Shown here one piece after another: positions 9,127 through 18,416 of a DNA stretch of 64,000 nt. Under the pieces are notes generated by a model, which saw only the letters and a program-made list of their open reading frames with translations, was not told the origin of the DNA and searched no databases. The position numbers were made by a program, and so were the translations under genes. Within the stretch, counting starts at the first letter, position 1; every line of letters begins with the position of its first letter. Origin of the DNA: Streptomyces cathayae (lineage in GTDB: Bacteria; Actinomycetota; Actinomycetes; Streptomycetales; Streptomycetaceae); contig NZ_CP121682.1 in NCBI RefSeq assembly GCF_029760955.1, positions 2,666,001 through 2,730,000 of the forward strand. Reading direction: 5' to 3'.

Positions 9127-9271
9127 GACCGACGTACGCCTTCCTGGAAAACATGGGGGTGCTGCTGATACAGGGTACGGTGACCGGCCGCCCCACCGGG
9201 CCCGGTGCCCGCTCCGCCGGACCCGGTGCACGGTGTTTGTCCGCGCCCGGCGCACGGACCCGGCGATCGGC

Positions 9272-10252
9272 CTAGCAGACCTCTTCCAGGTCCCGCCAGT
9301 CGCGTGAGTCCGGGCTGTCCGCGACCCAGCCGTCCAGCAGGCCGCGGACCAGCGAGGCTGGCGCGGCGAGCCCGCACTCCCGCTCCGGCACCCACAGCTG
9401 CCCGTCGGTGCGGTGGCCGAGCGGCCCGGGGTGCCCGGGCTCACTGTGGTCGTGCGGGTCGAGGTGCTCGCCCTCGCCCTCGTCGGAGGGCATCCGGGAC
9501 TCCGAGCACATCCGGCACAGCAGCCGCACCGAGGACGACCAGTCCTCGGCGGCGAACCCCGCGTCCGCGGCCAGCTGCTCCAGGGCGTCCCGGTCGGCCT
9601 CTCCGGCGGCCTCCAGCAGGACCACCCAGGTCGGCACGGGGGAGGGCGCCCACAGCTCGATCTCGTCGAACACCGGGTAGGTGTGTCCGGCGGCCGTGCT
9701 CCGCTCGCCGTGCGGCACCCCGTCGTGCAGGACGACCTCGCCCCAGCGGCGGCCGGAGGACGGCAGCGGAATGGACAGCACCTCGATCCGCGCGGGGTCC
9801 AGCCGCCGCCCCCAGACGACCTCGGCCTCCCCCTCCGGGGACAGCCGTACGGCCGCACTGCCCAGGTCCATGCCGAGCGGCTCACCCGAGCCGGTGGGGC
9901 TCCCGGGCACCCGGAGCCCGTAGGCCTGCCAGGCGCGGCGGGCCAGCGGCCAGTCCTGCAGGGCGGTGGCGGCGATCCCGACGTTCCACCAGTCGGGTGC
10001 CCCGGTGTCCCGGTCGAGCAGCGCGACGGCCCTGAGGCCCGCCGCCCGTGCCTGCTCCCAGTCGTGCCGGAACTTGTGCAGCAACGCGAGGTTGAACCAG
10101 GACTCCGACAGCCAGGGTTCCAGATCGGCGGCCCGGGTCAGCAGCGCGCCCGCGTCCTCGTACCGGCCGTCGCCGATGAGTGTGAACGCGCGGTCCGTGG
10201 CCTGCCGCCAGGAGGCGGAGGGCCGGTTCCGTCCCTTGCCGAAGATCCTCAC
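9272..10252 (-). CDS. tetratricopeptide repeat-containing protein
   Basis: Conserved Streptomyces cytoplasmic protein of unknown role. The N-terminal third carries TPR-like helices ([20 protein letters not shown], then [20 protein letters not shown] and [20 protein letters not shown]). The rest is a non-repeat domain with a conserved tryptophan-rich C-terminus ([20 protein letters not shown]) and a CRMCSES segment. GTG 10252 (326 aa) is preferred because [15 protein letters not shown] is the first family-like sequence and is preceded by GGCGGGA; the frame opens up to a GTG at 10324, so the start is uncertain. It may be a protein-interaction module; no partner can be inferred. Confidence 0.75.
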   Translation of the reverse strand: MRIFGKGRNRPSASWRQATDRAFTLIGDGRYEDAGALLTRAADLEPWLSESWFNLALLHKFRHDWEQARAAGLRAVALLDRDTGAPDWWNVGIAATALQDWPLARRAWQAYGLRVPGSPTGSGEPLGMDLGSAAVRLSPEGEAEVVWGRRLDPARIEVLSIPLPSSGRRWGEVVLHDGVPHGERSTAAGHTYPVFDEIELWAPSPVPTWVVLLEAAGEADRDALEQLAADAGFAAEDWSSSVRLLCRMCSESRMPSDEGEGEHLDPHDHSEPGHPGPLGHRTDGQLWVPERECGLAAPASLVRGLLDGWVADSPDSRDWRDLEEVC

Positions 10253-10356
10253 GATTCCCGCCTGCCAGTTCCGTTCGGTGGGCGGCCTAGCCCCCCGGAC
10301 ACCGTCTCCTTCGCATCCAACCACGTACGGCCGGAACGGCGCTCATTACCCATGGG

Positions 10357-11604
10357 TTACCCAGCCCCGGGCCGGGTAAGACCGTCCCGTTCCCGGGTCT
10401 CCCGGGACAGCACCCGGGCCAGCGACTCGACGACCTGGGGCGCGTACTCCCCGGCGCCCAGCCGCAGTTCCTCCAGTGCCGTGAGCGGCCCGCCGGGCCC
10501 TCCTGTCCGGGACTTCTCGTCGTACGCGTTCACCACCCGGACGATCCGCGCGGCCAGCGGCTGCTCCCGGTGGGGATCGGCCTGCCGCTCCACGATCCCC
10601 GCCACCCGCGGGTCCACCCCGGTCTGGCGGACCACCGCGCCGCCGAGGAGGGCGATCCGCCGCTGTTCCGGGACGGGCAGGGCGGCGGTGGCGCCCACGG
10701 GCACCGGGTCGACGAGGCTGAGCTGGCCGATGTCGTGCATCAGGGCGGCGTACTCCAGGACCGTCAGCTCGGGTTCGGTCAGCCCCAGGTCCCGGCCCAC
10801 CGACTGGCTGAGTTCGGCGACCCTGCGGGCGTGCCCGGCCGGGGTGCAGCCGGCGATCTCGGTGGCCCGGGCGAGGGAGGTGATGGTCTGCCGGTAGGTC
10901 GCCCGGACGGCGGCGTACCGGCGGTAGGACAGCTGGGCGAGCAGCAGCGGCACGGACAGGAGGGGCAGCGCCCACAGTCCCACGACCGCGACGCCGAGTG
11001 CCATCACCGCGCCCGTCGCGACGACGGCGGCCCCGATGCCGGGCAGGGCCCGCAGTTCGTCACGCAGCACCGGCGGGAAGGGCCAGCCGGTGCGGGAGTG
11101 GGCCAGCGCGGCGGCGAGCACGGCGTCGCAGAGCGTGGACAGGGACAGCAGGGCGAGCAGCAGCAGCGCGTGGGCGGAACCGCCCCAGTCGTCGAACGTC
11201 CCGCGGGCGTAGAGGGGCTGGAAGCACACGGCGACGAACCCGACGGTGAGCGTCCGGCGGGCCAGGTGGTCGCGGGCGGGACCGGGGCCGCGCCCGACGT
11301 GCGGCACGCTGCCGAGCAGGGAGCCGGCGAGGACCACCGTGACGATCTGGGCCGCGTCGTGGTGGGTGGGCCTCCCGCCGGCCTCACCGAGCAGCGCGTA
11401 CGCCAGTGCCCCGGCGGCGGCGAGCGGTGCGGTCTGCCGGACTCGCGGCCCGTTGTGCCGGGTGAGTTCGCCGACGGCGACGAGCACCCCGAAGGCGAGG
11501 GCGATGCCGCGTTCCGCGATTCCGTTCCACAGGGTGGCGCCGAGACAGCCGGCGGCGAGCACGACGGCGCATGCGTGCACGAGGGTGTGCAGCCGGAGGC
11601 TCAT
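10357..11604 (-). CDS. membrane protein with degenerate HD-GYP-like domain
   Basis: 415 residues from ATG 11604. Residues about 1-225 contain six or more hydrophobic helices; the C-terminal half is an HD domain: H258 (GHARRVAELS) and the H290-D291 pair (ALMHDIGQLS). The GYP signature (HHExxDGxGYP) of cyclic-di-GMP phosphodiesterases is absent; the corresponding region reads IVERQADPHREQPLAAR, so catalysis alone is doubtful. Its start overlaps by four bases the stop of the neighbouring complete HD-GYP gene (ATGA), so the two proteins are made together from one mRNA. A regulatory or heteromeric role with that partner is inferred. Confidence 0.8.
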   Translation of the reverse strand: MSLRLHTLVHACAVVLAAGCLGATLWNGIAERGIALAFGVLVAVGELTRHNGPRVRQTAPLAAAGALAYALLGEAGGRPTHHDAAQIVTVVLAGSLLGSVPHVGRGPGPARDHLARRTLTVGFVAVCFQPLYARGTFDDWGGSAHALLLLALLSLSTLCDAVLAAALAHSRTGWPFPPVLRDELRALPGIGAAVVATGAVMALGVAVVGLWALPLLSVPLLLAQLSYRRYAAVRATYRQTITSLARATEIAGCTPAGHARRVAELSQSVGRDLGLTEPELTVLEYAALMHDIGQLSLVDPVPVGATAALPVPEQRRIALLGGAVVRQTGVDPRVAGIVERQADPHREQPLAARIVRVVNAYDEKSRTGGPGGPLTALEELRLGAGEYAPQVVESLARVLSRETRERDGLTRPGAG

Positions 11605-13061
11605 CGGCGGGCCCGGGGCTGATCGGCGACGGGCCCGGCGGGGTCGGGGGCGACAGGGTCGGGGCCGGTGGGACCGGGGGCGGGGTCGGGGGCCGGTGCG
11701 GGAGCGGACGGGCCGGAGGACCGGACGTCCTCGGCCGTCACCGCGGGATGCCAGCCGGCCCGGCCGATCACCCGTACCAGCGCTTCCACCATGCGCGGGT
11801 CGAAGTGGGCGCCCGCACACCGCTGGAGCTCCTCCAGCGCCACGGGCACCGGCCGGGCCCTGCTGTAGGACCGGGTGGAGGTCATCGCGTCGAAGGCGTC
11901 GGCGACGGCCACCACCCGCGCGGACTCCGGGATCTGACCGCCCGCCAGCCCGTAGGGGTAGCCGCTGCCGTCCAGCCGCTCGTGATGGTGCAGCACCGCC
12001 GCGCGGGCCTCCCCCAGGAAGGAGATGCCCCGCACCATCTCGTGCCCGTACTCGGGGTGCAGTTCGATCACCCGCCGCTCCTCGGGGGTCAGCGGTCCGT
12101 TCTTGGTGAGCAGCCGGGTGGGCACACCGAGCTTGCCGACATCGTGCAGGATGCCCGCGAAGCGCAGCACCTCGGTCCGTTCGTCGTCCATGCCGAGCTC
12201 ACGCGCGATCATCGTGGAGGCCTGCCCGACCCGCTCGCTGTGCCCGCGCGTGTACCCGTCCTTGATGTCGACGGCCTGCACGAGCGCGCGGATCGTCGCC
12301 TGGTGGGCGGCCCGCTCCCGGTGGTACTGGGCGAACGCCCACCACGAGACGCACATCGGCAGCAGTACGAGCAGCGCGGCCACCGGCCCGTAGGGGCTGC
12401 GCCACAGCAGGGCCATCATCAGTCCGGCGAGCCCGTGCACGGTGATCGGCGCGAGCGACCGCAGGAACAGCCGCCGCCAGGTGGCCGGCCGGGAGGCCGG
12501 CCTCCCGCGCCACAGCGGCACGCCGGCCGTGAGCGCCACGATGCCGTGGTCCAGCAGGGTGAGGAGCAGGCAGAACACCAGCACCGAGGCGCCGACCGCG
12601 CCCAGCGCCGCCGGCACGTCACCGGCCGCGACCGCGTCCCGGCCGCCGGCCGCCTGGTACGCCCGGCTCGCGGCCCACACGGCGAGCGTCAGCTGACCGG
12701 CCCGCCAGATCCGCCGCGCGAGGAGCGGCCGCCGCTCCACCGGAGTGAGCAGCGCACCGGGCAGTGCGACCAGCGCGGCAGCGGACGGCGGCAGCAGGAA
12801 GGCCGCGGCCAGCAGCACGGGGTGGAAGGTACCGCCCGGATTCGGGACACCGAGGTACCGGGACCGGACGAGGTACTCACAGCACGCGTACAGCACGGCG
12901 AGCGAGGCGAGTTCACGCCAGGGGACGTGCGGCATCTGCAGGCCGTGCACGACCTGCGCACGGTGCACGATCTGCGCGACGTGCGGCGGCAGCAGACAGA
13001 GCAGGCCCGCTGCGGCGACACCGGCCACATACACGCGGGCCCGCGTCGGTAACGCCTCCAT
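11601..13061 (-). CDS. membrane HD-GYP domain protein, putative c-di-GMP phosphodiesterase
   Basis: 486 residues; the N-terminal half (about 10-245) is a multi-helix membrane domain and the C-terminal half is a complete HD-GYP domain: H274 (TRGHSERVGQ), H306-D307 (GILHDVGKLGVP), H335, the signature HHERLDGSGYPYGL at 359-372, and D388 (VADAFDAMTS). HD-GYP proteins hydrolyse cyclic di-GMP, which controls Streptomyces development, so this is a likely signalling enzyme. A low-complexity tail rich in Ala, Pro and Asp follows. It is first in the operon and overlaps the degenerate HD gene by four bases. Confidence 0.88.
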   Translation of the reverse strand: MEALPTRARVYVAGVAAAGLLCLLPPHVAQIVHRAQVVHGLQMPHVPWRELASLAVLYACCEYLVRSRYLGVPNPGGTFHPVLLAAAFLLPPSAAALVALPGALLTPVERRPLLARRIWRAGQLTLAVWAASRAYQAAGGRDAVAAGDVPAALGAVGASVLVFCLLLTLLDHGIVALTAGVPLWRGRPASRPATWRRLFLRSLAPITVHGLAGLMMALLWRSPYGPVAALLVLLPMCVSWWAFAQYHRERAAHQATIRALVQAVDIKDGYTRGHSERVGQASTMIARELGMDDERTEVLRFAGILHDVGKLGVPTRLLTKNGPLTPEERRVIELHPEYGHEMVRGISFLGEARAAVLHHHERLDGSGYPYGLAGGQIPESARVVAVADAFDAMTSTRSYSRARPVPVALEELQRCAGAHFDPRMVEALVRVIGRAGWHPAVTAEDVRSSGPSAPAPAPDPAPGPTGPDPVAPDPAGPVADQPRARR

Positions 13062-13270
13062 GAGCCCCTCCCCCCGACCGTGCCTGTCGCGCTCGACGGC
13101 CTGCCGTACGTCAGGTTCCGGAGCCTAAGGGGGTGAACGACGCCTCCGCGGGTTCTGGGCCCGCGGATTAGCACGTACGGGTGACGCCGCTCCCCTTTCG
13201 GGGGACTTTTTCGGGGAACGGTTTCCAGGTCGGCACGAGCCGGACGGCCGTACGACCGATCGGCTCGGTC

Positions 13271-13633
13271 TCAGGACTCCTGCGGCGTGGCCTGCGGGGC
13301 CTGGGACGGCTCGGCCACCTGGGGGGCCTGGCCCGGTGAAGCCGGGGAAGCCGTGACGTCCTGATCGGGAACGGCCTGACCGGAGCGGATCAGGTCGAGC
13401 CGGCCCATGACCTTGGAGCGCAGGTCGCCCGGTACGTCGTCATGCCCGCAGCACCGCTTGACCAGCTTCTTCACCGCTTGCTCGAGCCCGTACTTCTCGA
13501 GGCACGGCGAGCATTCCTCGAAGTGGTGCTCGAACTTCACGCAGTCGGCGTCCGGCATCTCACGGTCGAGGAACTCATAGAGATGGTCGAGGATCTCGCT
13601 GCAATCCGTCTCATGCGGCTCTCCGCAGCTCAT
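13271..13633 (-). CDS. rsrA: zinc-binding redox-sensing anti-sigma factor RsrA
   Basis: Cytoplasmic anti-sigma factor that holds SigR inactive until disulfide stress releases zinc. The 120-residue protein has the ZAS motif H37-x3-C41-x2-C44 (HHFEECSPC) plus C3, C11, C31, C61 and C62, matching the seven-cysteine set of S. coelicolor RsrA. The last 40 residues are a Pro/Gln/Ala-rich tail. Its ATG overlaps the sigR stop by four bases, giving coupled synthesis of the two proteins in a fixed ratio. The 209 bases downstream hold only a weak CCCC-CGAAA-GGGG hairpin near 13191-13205 (minus strand) as a possible terminator. Confidence 0.96.
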   Translation of the reverse strand: MSCGEPHETDCSEILDHLYEFLDREMPDADCVKFEHHFEECSPCLEKYGLEQAVKKLVKRCCGHDDVPGDLRSKVMGRLDLIRSGQAVPDQDVTASPASPGQAPQVAEPSQAPQATPQES

Positions 13634-14325
13634 GACCCCGAGCCTTTCGCTTCGTTCGACTGTCCGGCGCCCGCCGGGACCAGTCCGCGCTCGCGCGCGT
13701 AGTCCTCGAGCATGCCGCGCAGTTGGCGGCGACCACGGTGCAGCCGGGACATCACGGTACCGATGGGTGTGCCCATGATGTCGGCGATCTCCTTGTAGGC
13801 AAAGCCCTCGACGTCCGCGAGATACACGGCGATGCGGAACTCCTCGGGAATCGCCTGGAGCGCTTCCTTGACGTCCGAGTCGGGCAGGTGGTCGAGCGCC
13901 TGCGACTCCGCCGAGCGCAGACCGGTCGACATGTGCGACGCGGCACGCGCGATCTGCCAGTCCTCGATCTCCTCGGCGCCGCTGCGCTGCGGTTCACGCT
14001 GCTTCTTGCGGTACGAGTTGATGAAGGTGTTGGTGAGGATCCGGTACAGCCACGCCTTGAGGTTCGTGCCTTCGCGGAACTGGTGGAAGGACGCGTACGC
14101 CTTGGCATACGTCTCCTGGACCAGGTCCTCGGCGTCCGCCGGGTTGCGCGTCATGCGCAGTGCGGCCGAGTACATCTGGTCGAGGAACTCGAGGGCGTCC
14201 CGCTCGAAGCGCGCGTTGCGCTCCGCGGGCGATTCCGTGCTCTTCTCGCCCCTGCCGCCCCGGCCCTCGGGCTGCTCCGCCTGGCCGTGTTCGGTCCCTG
14301 CGCCGGTACCGGGAACCGGACCCAC
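13630..14325 (-). CDS. sigR: ECF sigma factor SigR (thiol/disulfide stress)
   Basis: RNA polymerase sigma factor for the thioredoxin/disulfide stress regulon, 231 aa from GTG 14325 ([18 protein letters not shown]), preceded by GGAGGAG. Region 2 reads [20 protein letters not shown] and region 4 [20 protein letters not shown]. An in-frame ATG at 14487 would add 54 residues ([20 protein letters not shown]...), matching the unstable long isoform SigR' known in S. coelicolor, which is made from the stress-induced promoter and gives transient feedback. A SigR-type promoter lies at 14545-14572, upstream of that long start. Operon with rsrA. Confidence 0.95.
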   Translation of the reverse strand: MGPVPGTGAGTEHGQAEQPEGRGGRGEKSTESPAERNARFERDALEFLDQMYSAALRMTRNPADAEDLVQETYAKAYASFHQFREGTNLKAWLYRILTNTFINSYRKKQREPQRSGAEEIEDWQIARAASHMSTGLRSAESQALDHLPDSDVKEALQAIPEEFRIAVYLADVEGFAYKEIADIMGTPIGTVMSRLHRGRRQLRGMLEDYARERGLVPAGAGQSNEAKGSGS

Positions 14326-14544
14326 CTCCTCCAGAGTCGTGCGACCCAAAACGGCCCCACTCGAATCGGAGGATAGACGACGATCCGGTCCGTCCGCCGC
14401 CCGAACAGGGGCGGTCCTGGCCGCGTGCAGCACCGTCCAGTCCAGGTCGGCACGGCTGCTGCGCCTCGGGCAATACGTCGACCCCATGCGGCGGACTCCC
14501 TCTCCTACGACGTCGGTGCCGGTGACCGGCGGATATGTCGGGGT

Positions 14545-14572
14545 CAACAGCGTGGAGGGCCGGGACATTCCC
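14545..14572 (-). promoter_or_regulatory. SigR-dependent promoter of sigR
   Basis: On the minus strand GGGAAT (14572-14567), an 18-nt spacer, then GTTG (14548-14545): an exact match to the SigR consensus GGAAT-N18-GTT. Transcription would start near 14537, upstream of the long SigR' start at 14487. This is the expected autoregulatory promoter (sigRp2 in S. coelicolor). Confidence 0.9.
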
Positions 14573-14578
14573 GAAGCT

Positions 14579-15367
14579 TTACCCGAGAGGGCCGGGCCGC
14601 CGCCGTCCGAGTTCGGCGACCCACCGCACGACCGCGTCGGTGACGACCGTCAGGGCCTCGTCCTGCGTGATGTCCGCCCGCTGGGGAACGGCGAGGCCGT
14701 GGTCACCGTGGGCCACCTCGACCAGTTCGTACGCCCACCCGTCTCCCACCACCGCCCTCGCACCGGCGCTCCCCCGGAGCTGAACGCCCGGGGGGACCCC
14801 CGACGCGCGGCCCCTCCCGTACTCGGGGAACTCCCCGGGCCTGCCGAACGGGTCGTTGCCACCCTGGACGACGAGGGTGGGGACCGCGGCGCCGAGCAGT
14901 TCCCCGGCGCGGGACTTCTCGGGCCTGCCCGGCGGGTGCAGGGGGAAGCTGAGGGCGAGTACGGCATGGGCGCCCAGTTCACCGGCCGTGCGGCAGGCGA
15001 CGCGGGCCCCGGCGCTGCGCCCGCCCGAGATCACCGGCAGACCCGGCTTCGTCAGCGCGGGCCAGATGTCCCGCCAGGCGAGGTCCAGGGTCTTCGGTGC
15101 GGGCGCCACCTTCTTTCCGGCCACCCGCCAGGGCTGCTCCACCAGGGCCACGGTCACGCCGTGCGCGGGGAGCACTGCGGCCAGGGCCTTCAGGTCGCGC
15201 GCCTCGATGCCGCCGCCGGCACCGTGGCCCAGCGCGAGGACGAGGCGTGGGACGCGCCGGGCGGGGTGCCAGGTGATGCGGGCGGGACCAACCCCCGTCT
15301 CGACGGCCTCGGTGGCTTCGACCGCCTCGACGGCCTCGGCTGAAGGCTCCTCGTTCACGTTCGTCAC
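14579..15367 (-). CDS. alpha/beta hydrolase, KAN-L family
   Basis: 262-residue soluble alpha/beta hydrolase of unknown substrate. Visible signatures: [10 protein letters not shown] (oxyanion strand), the nucleophile elbow GGRSAGAR with the serine, an acid position in [10 protein letters not shown], and the histidine in AHGDHGL. The N-terminus is a repetitive acidic segment ([14 protein letters not shown]). The start GTG 15367 lies two bases from the stop of the SRAP gene, so these two form an operon; an alternative GTG is at 15358. The sigR promoter lies immediately downstream, next to its stop codon. Confidence 0.82.
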   Translation of the reverse strand: MTNVNEEPSAEAVEAVEATEAVETGVGPARITWHPARRVPRLVLALGHGAGGGIEARDLKALAAVLPAHGVTVALVEQPWRVAGKKVAPAPKTLDLAWRDIWPALTKPGLPVISGGRSAGARVACRTAGELGAHAVLALSFPLHPPGRPEKSRAGELLGAAVPTLVVQGGNDPFGRPGEFPEYGRGRASGVPPGVQLRGSAGARAVVGDGWAYELVEVAHGDHGLAVPQRADITQDEALTVVTDAVVRWVAELGRRRPGPLG

Positions 15368-15368
15368 A

Positions 15369-16184
15369 TCAGAAGAGTGTGCCCTCTTCCGGTGCGGCCA
15401 GTTCGTTCAGCAGCTCCGGGCCGTTGTTGCGGACGCTGCTGACCGCCGTGGAGACCGGGAAGGCGCGCATCAGACCGGAGGGCGGCGGGGCAAGCAGCCC
15501 GCGCAGCTCCTCGGTGTCGGTCCGGGAGGGATCCAGCCAGGCGTCCCATCGGTCCGGCGTGAGCATCAGCGGCATCCGGGGGTGGATGTCGGCCAGGGCC
15601 TGCGGGCCTTCCGCCGGGGGCACCGCGAGCGGCGTGCTCTCCGCCTCGGTGGTGATGACGGAGCACGTCACCCACCAGGCCCGCGGGTGGTCGTCCGGCA
15701 GGGTCCGGTCCCGCCAGAACTCGTACAGTCCGGCCATCGCGAACACCGAGCCGTCGGCCGGCGTCACGAAGTACGGCTGCTTGCGGGGGCGCTTCTTCTT
15801 GCCCTCGACCTCCAGTTCCCGCTCCTGTGTGCCGGTGACCCACTCGTAGTAGCCGTCGGCGGGCAGGATGCAGCGACGGGTGGCGAAGGCGCGGCGGTAG
15901 GACGGCTTCTCGTGCACGGTCTCCGCGCGTGCGTTGATCATCCGGGCCCCGCCCTCGGGCGTCTTGGCCCAGGACGGCACGAGGCCCCATTTCAGCTTCC
16001 GCAGCTGCCGAACCGGCCGCGGGTCCTCCGCGTCCTTCACCACGCGGTCCAGGACGGCGAAGACCTCTTTGGTGGGGGCCACGTTGTAGTCGGGCTCCAG
16101 GGTCTCCTCCGGCTCCCACTTCTGGATCCCGAAGATCTCCACGAGCTCCTCGGGCCTGCGACTCGCTGCATACCGTCCGCACAT
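15369..16184 (-). CDS. SRAP-domain protein (YedK/HMCES family) that traps abasic sites
   Basis: SOS response-associated peptidase-like protein that covalently crosslinks to abasic sites in single-stranded DNA through its N-terminal Cys2 after methionine removal. 271 residues from ATG 16184 beginning [10 protein letters not shown], so C2 is intact; any longer start would destroy the chemistry, which settles the start. Other active-site residues are N84 (MINARAET), E114 (YYEW) and H201 (IHPRMPL). A basic insert ([11 protein letters not shown]) sits near 127-137. The upstream bases include a possible CAGTGT minus-10 only seven bases before the ATG, hinting at a leaderless transcript. Confidence 0.93.
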   Translation of the reverse strand: MCGRYAASRRPEELVEIFGIQKWEPEETLEPDYNVAPTKEVFAVLDRVVKDAEDPRPVRQLRKLKWGLVPSWAKTPEGGARMINARAETVHEKPSYRRAFATRRCILPADGYYEWVTGTQERELEVEGKKKRPRKQPYFVTPADGSVFAMAGLYEFWRDRTLPDDHPRAWWVTCSVITTEAESTPLAVPPAEGPQALADIHPRMPLMLTPDRWDAWLDPSRTDTEELRGLLAPPPSGLMRAFPVSTAVSSVRNNGPELLNELAAPEEGTLF

Positions 16185-16288
16185 ACGTGCAACACTGCCA
16201 GGCCCGCCCGTCTCCCGGCCACCACCCCTCAACGAGGCGCTCCGCGCCGCCCCCTCCGGTCCGCGATCCCGAGGAGCCCCCACCGTCC

Positions 16289-17011
16289 ATGGACAGCACC
16301 GCATCCGCCTCGTTCGCCTCGCTCTGGGACGAGGTGTCCGGCACCCAGCCCGACCCGGATCTGTGGGTGGTGATCGCCACACTGGCCGCCGCGCTCGTCG
16401 TCGTCACACCGCACGGGCTGTGGCGGCTCTCCCGCAACGCCATCACCATCGCCCACGAGGGCGGCCACGGCCTCGTGGCCCTGCTCACCGGCCGCACGCT
16501 CACGGGGATACGTCTCCACTCGGACACCAGCGGCCTGACCGTCAGCCGCGGCAAGCCGACCGGCATCGGCATGATCCTCACCGCCGTGGCCGGCTACACC
16601 GCTCCCCCGCTGCTGGGGCTCGGCGGCGCGGCGCTGCTGGGCACCGGTCGCATCACCCTGCTGCTGTGGCTGGCCACGCTGTTGCTGCTGGCGATGCTGG
16701 TGATGATCCGCAATGCGTACGGGGCGTTGACGGTACTGGTGACCGGCGGCACCTTCGTCCTGGTGTCCTGGGTGGCGGGCCCCCAGGTGCAGGCGGCGTT
16801 CGCGTACGCCGTGGTGTGGTTCCTGCTGCTCGGCGGGGTGCGTCCGGCCTTCGAACTCCAGGCGAAGCGGGCGCGCGGGGGTGCGGGGGACTCGGATGCG
16901 GACCAGTTGTCCCGGCTGACGCACGTACCGGCGGGGCTGTGGCTGTTCCTGTTCCACGCCGTGTCGCTGTCTGCGCTGCTCGGCGGGGGGCGGTGGCTGC
17001 TGGGGCTGTGA
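16289..17011 (+). CDS. M50B-type membrane metalloprotease-like protein
   Basis: 240-residue integral membrane protein with the zinc motif HEGGH (H56-E57, H60) in the first part of the chain and about five further hydrophobic helices ([37 protein letters not shown], and others). This fits the actinobacterial M50B family; the third metal ligand of site-2 proteases is not obvious, so activity is uncertain. ATG 16289 has a GAGGAG site 12 bases upstream; upstream in-frame sequence is low-complexity and unlikely to be coding. Divergent from the SRAP gene and 77 bases before aroA. Confidence 0.8.
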   Translation: MDSTASASFASLWDEVSGTQPDPDLWVVIATLAAALVVVTPHGLWRLSRNAITIAHEGGHGLVALLTGRTLTGIRLHSDTSGLTVSRGKPTGIGMILTAVAGYTAPPLLGLGGAALLGTGRITLLLWLATLLLLAMLVMIRNAYGALTVLVTGGTFVLVSWVAGPQVQAAFAYAVVWFLLLGGVRPAFELQAKRARGGAGDSDADQLSRLTHVPAGLWLFLFHAVSLSALLGGGRWLLGL

Positions 17012-17069
17012 CGCCGGCGGTGCCGGGGAACCCGACCCGCAGGTACCGGGCACGCCCGGCGGACAGGAC

Positions 17070-17085
17070 CCCCACTAAAGTGGGG
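17070..17085. promoter_or_regulatory. palindrome and minus-10 element directly before aroA
   Basis: CCCCACT-AA-AGTGGGG is a perfect 7-bp-arm palindrome ending three bases before the aroA ATG. It contains TAAAGT (17076-17081), a good minus-10 hexamer; transcription would then begin at or within a base or two of the ATG, giving a leaderless mRNA. It could also be a small operator. No convincing minus-35 was seen. Confidence 0.45.
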
Positions 17086-17088
17086 CGC

Positions 17089-18405
17089 ATGACCGCTAAC
17101 CCTGCGCACACCGCCCTTTGGCCCGCCCCGCACGCGAGCGGAGCCGTCGACGCGACGGTCCACGTGCCCGGGTCGAAGTCGGTCACCAACCGTGCCCTCG
17201 TGCTCGCCGCCCTCGCCTCCGAGCCCGGCTGGCTGCGCCGTCCGCTCCGCTCCCGCGACACGCTGCTGATGGCGGACGCGCTGCGGGCCATGGGCATCGA
17301 GATCGAGGAGGGGGTGGGCCCCGACGGCACCGGGGAGGCCTGGCGGGTGCTGCCCACGGGCCTGCGCGGCCCGGCCACCGTCGATGTCGGCAACGCCGGC
17401 ACGGTGATGCGGTTCCTCCCTCCGGTCGCCGCCCTCGCCGACGGTCCCGTCCGTTTCGACGGCGACCCCCGTTCCTACGAGCGCCCGCTGAACGGCGTCA
17501 TCGACGCGCTGCGTCACCTCGGGGCCCGGATCGACGACGACGGCCGCGGCACGCTGCCGCTGACCGTGCACGGCGGCGGTGCCCTGGACGGCGGCACCGT
17601 GTCGGTGGACGCGTCCTCGTCGTCGCAGTTCGTCAGTGCCCTGCTGCTGTCCGCGCCGCGCTTCAACCAGGGCGTCGAGGTCCGGCACACCGGTTCGACG
17701 CTCCCCTCCGTGCCGCACATCCGGATGACCGTCGACATGCTCCGCGCGGTGGGCGCCCAGGTGGACAGCCCCGAGTCGGGCGGTGAGCCCGACGTCTGGC
17801 GGGTCACCCCGGGGGCCCTGCTCGGCCGGGACCTGACGATCGAGCCGGACCTGTCCAACGCGCAGCCGTTCCTCGCGGCGGCCCTGGTGACCGGCGGCCG
17901 GGTCGTCGTCCCGGACTGGCCCGCCCGCACCACCCAGGGCGGTGACAGGCTGCGGGAGATCTTCACCGAGATGGGCGGTTCCTGCGAGCTGACCGAGTAC
18001 GGGCTCGTGTTCACCGGTTCCGGATCGGTGCACGGCATCGACGTGGACCTCGGCGACGTCGGCGAGCTGGCGCCGGGTGTCGCCGCCGTCGCGGCGCTCG
18101 CGGACTCGCCGTCCACCCTGCGCGGTGTGGCCCACCTCCGGCTGCACGAGACGGACCGCCTGGCCGCGCTCACCAAGGAGATCAACGAGCTCGGCGGCGA
18201 CGTCACCGAGACCGCCGACGGTCTGCACATCCGCCCCCGCCCGCTGCACGGCGGTGTCTTCCACACCTACGAGGACCACCGCATGGCGACCGCCGGCGCG
18301 GTCATCGGCCTCGCCGTGGAGGGCGTGCGGATCGAGAACGTGGCGACGACGGCGAAGACCATGCCGGACTTCCCCGACCTGTGGACCGGGATGCTCGGGG
18401 CATAG
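17089..18405 (+). CDS. aroA: 3-phosphoshikimate 1-carboxyvinyltransferase (EPSP synthase)
   Basis: Shikimate-pathway enzyme joining phosphoenolpyruvate to shikimate-3-phosphate; the target of glyphosate. 438 residues from ATG 17089. Active-site segments are clear: [17 protein letters not shown] (substrate-binding Lys/Ser/Arg), [17 protein letters not shown], the [15 protein letters not shown] motif, and the C-terminal [34 protein letters not shown] is also diagnostic. The open frame extends far upstream but only as antisense-like sequence over the M50 gene. Followed after 11 bases by rsgA, so the two are probably co-transcribed. Confidence 0.96.
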   Translation: MTANPAHTALWPAPHASGAVDATVHVPGSKSVTNRALVLAALASEPGWLRRPLRSRDTLLMADALRAMGIEIEEGVGPDGTGEAWRVLPTGLRGPATVDVGNAGTVMRFLPPVAALADGPVRFDGDPRSYERPLNGVIDALRHLGARIDDDGRGTLPLTVHGGGALDGGTVSVDASSSSQFVSALLLSAPRFNQGVEVRHTGSTLPSVPHIRMTVDMLRAVGAQVDSPESGGEPDVWRVTPGALLGRDLTIEPDLSNAQPFLAAALVTGGRVVVPDWPARTTQGGDRLREIFTEMGGSCELTEYGLVFTGSGSVHGIDVDLGDVGELAPGVAAVAALADSPSTLRGVAHLRLHETDRLAALTKEINELGGDVTETADGLHIRPRPLHGGVFHTYEDHRMATAGAVIGLAVEGVRIENVATTAKTMPDFPDLWTGMLGA

Positions 18406-18416
18406 GAACGCAGACG

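Noticed and set aside
9413..10897. Long plus-strand frame opposite the TPR and HD genes
   Set aside because: Repetitive Gly/Arg/Pro composition and no start signal; both strands there are explained by minus-strand genes with motifs.
13191..13205. Terminator after rsrA
   Set aside because: Only a 4-bp stem with no T tract is seen; too weak to list as a separate feature.
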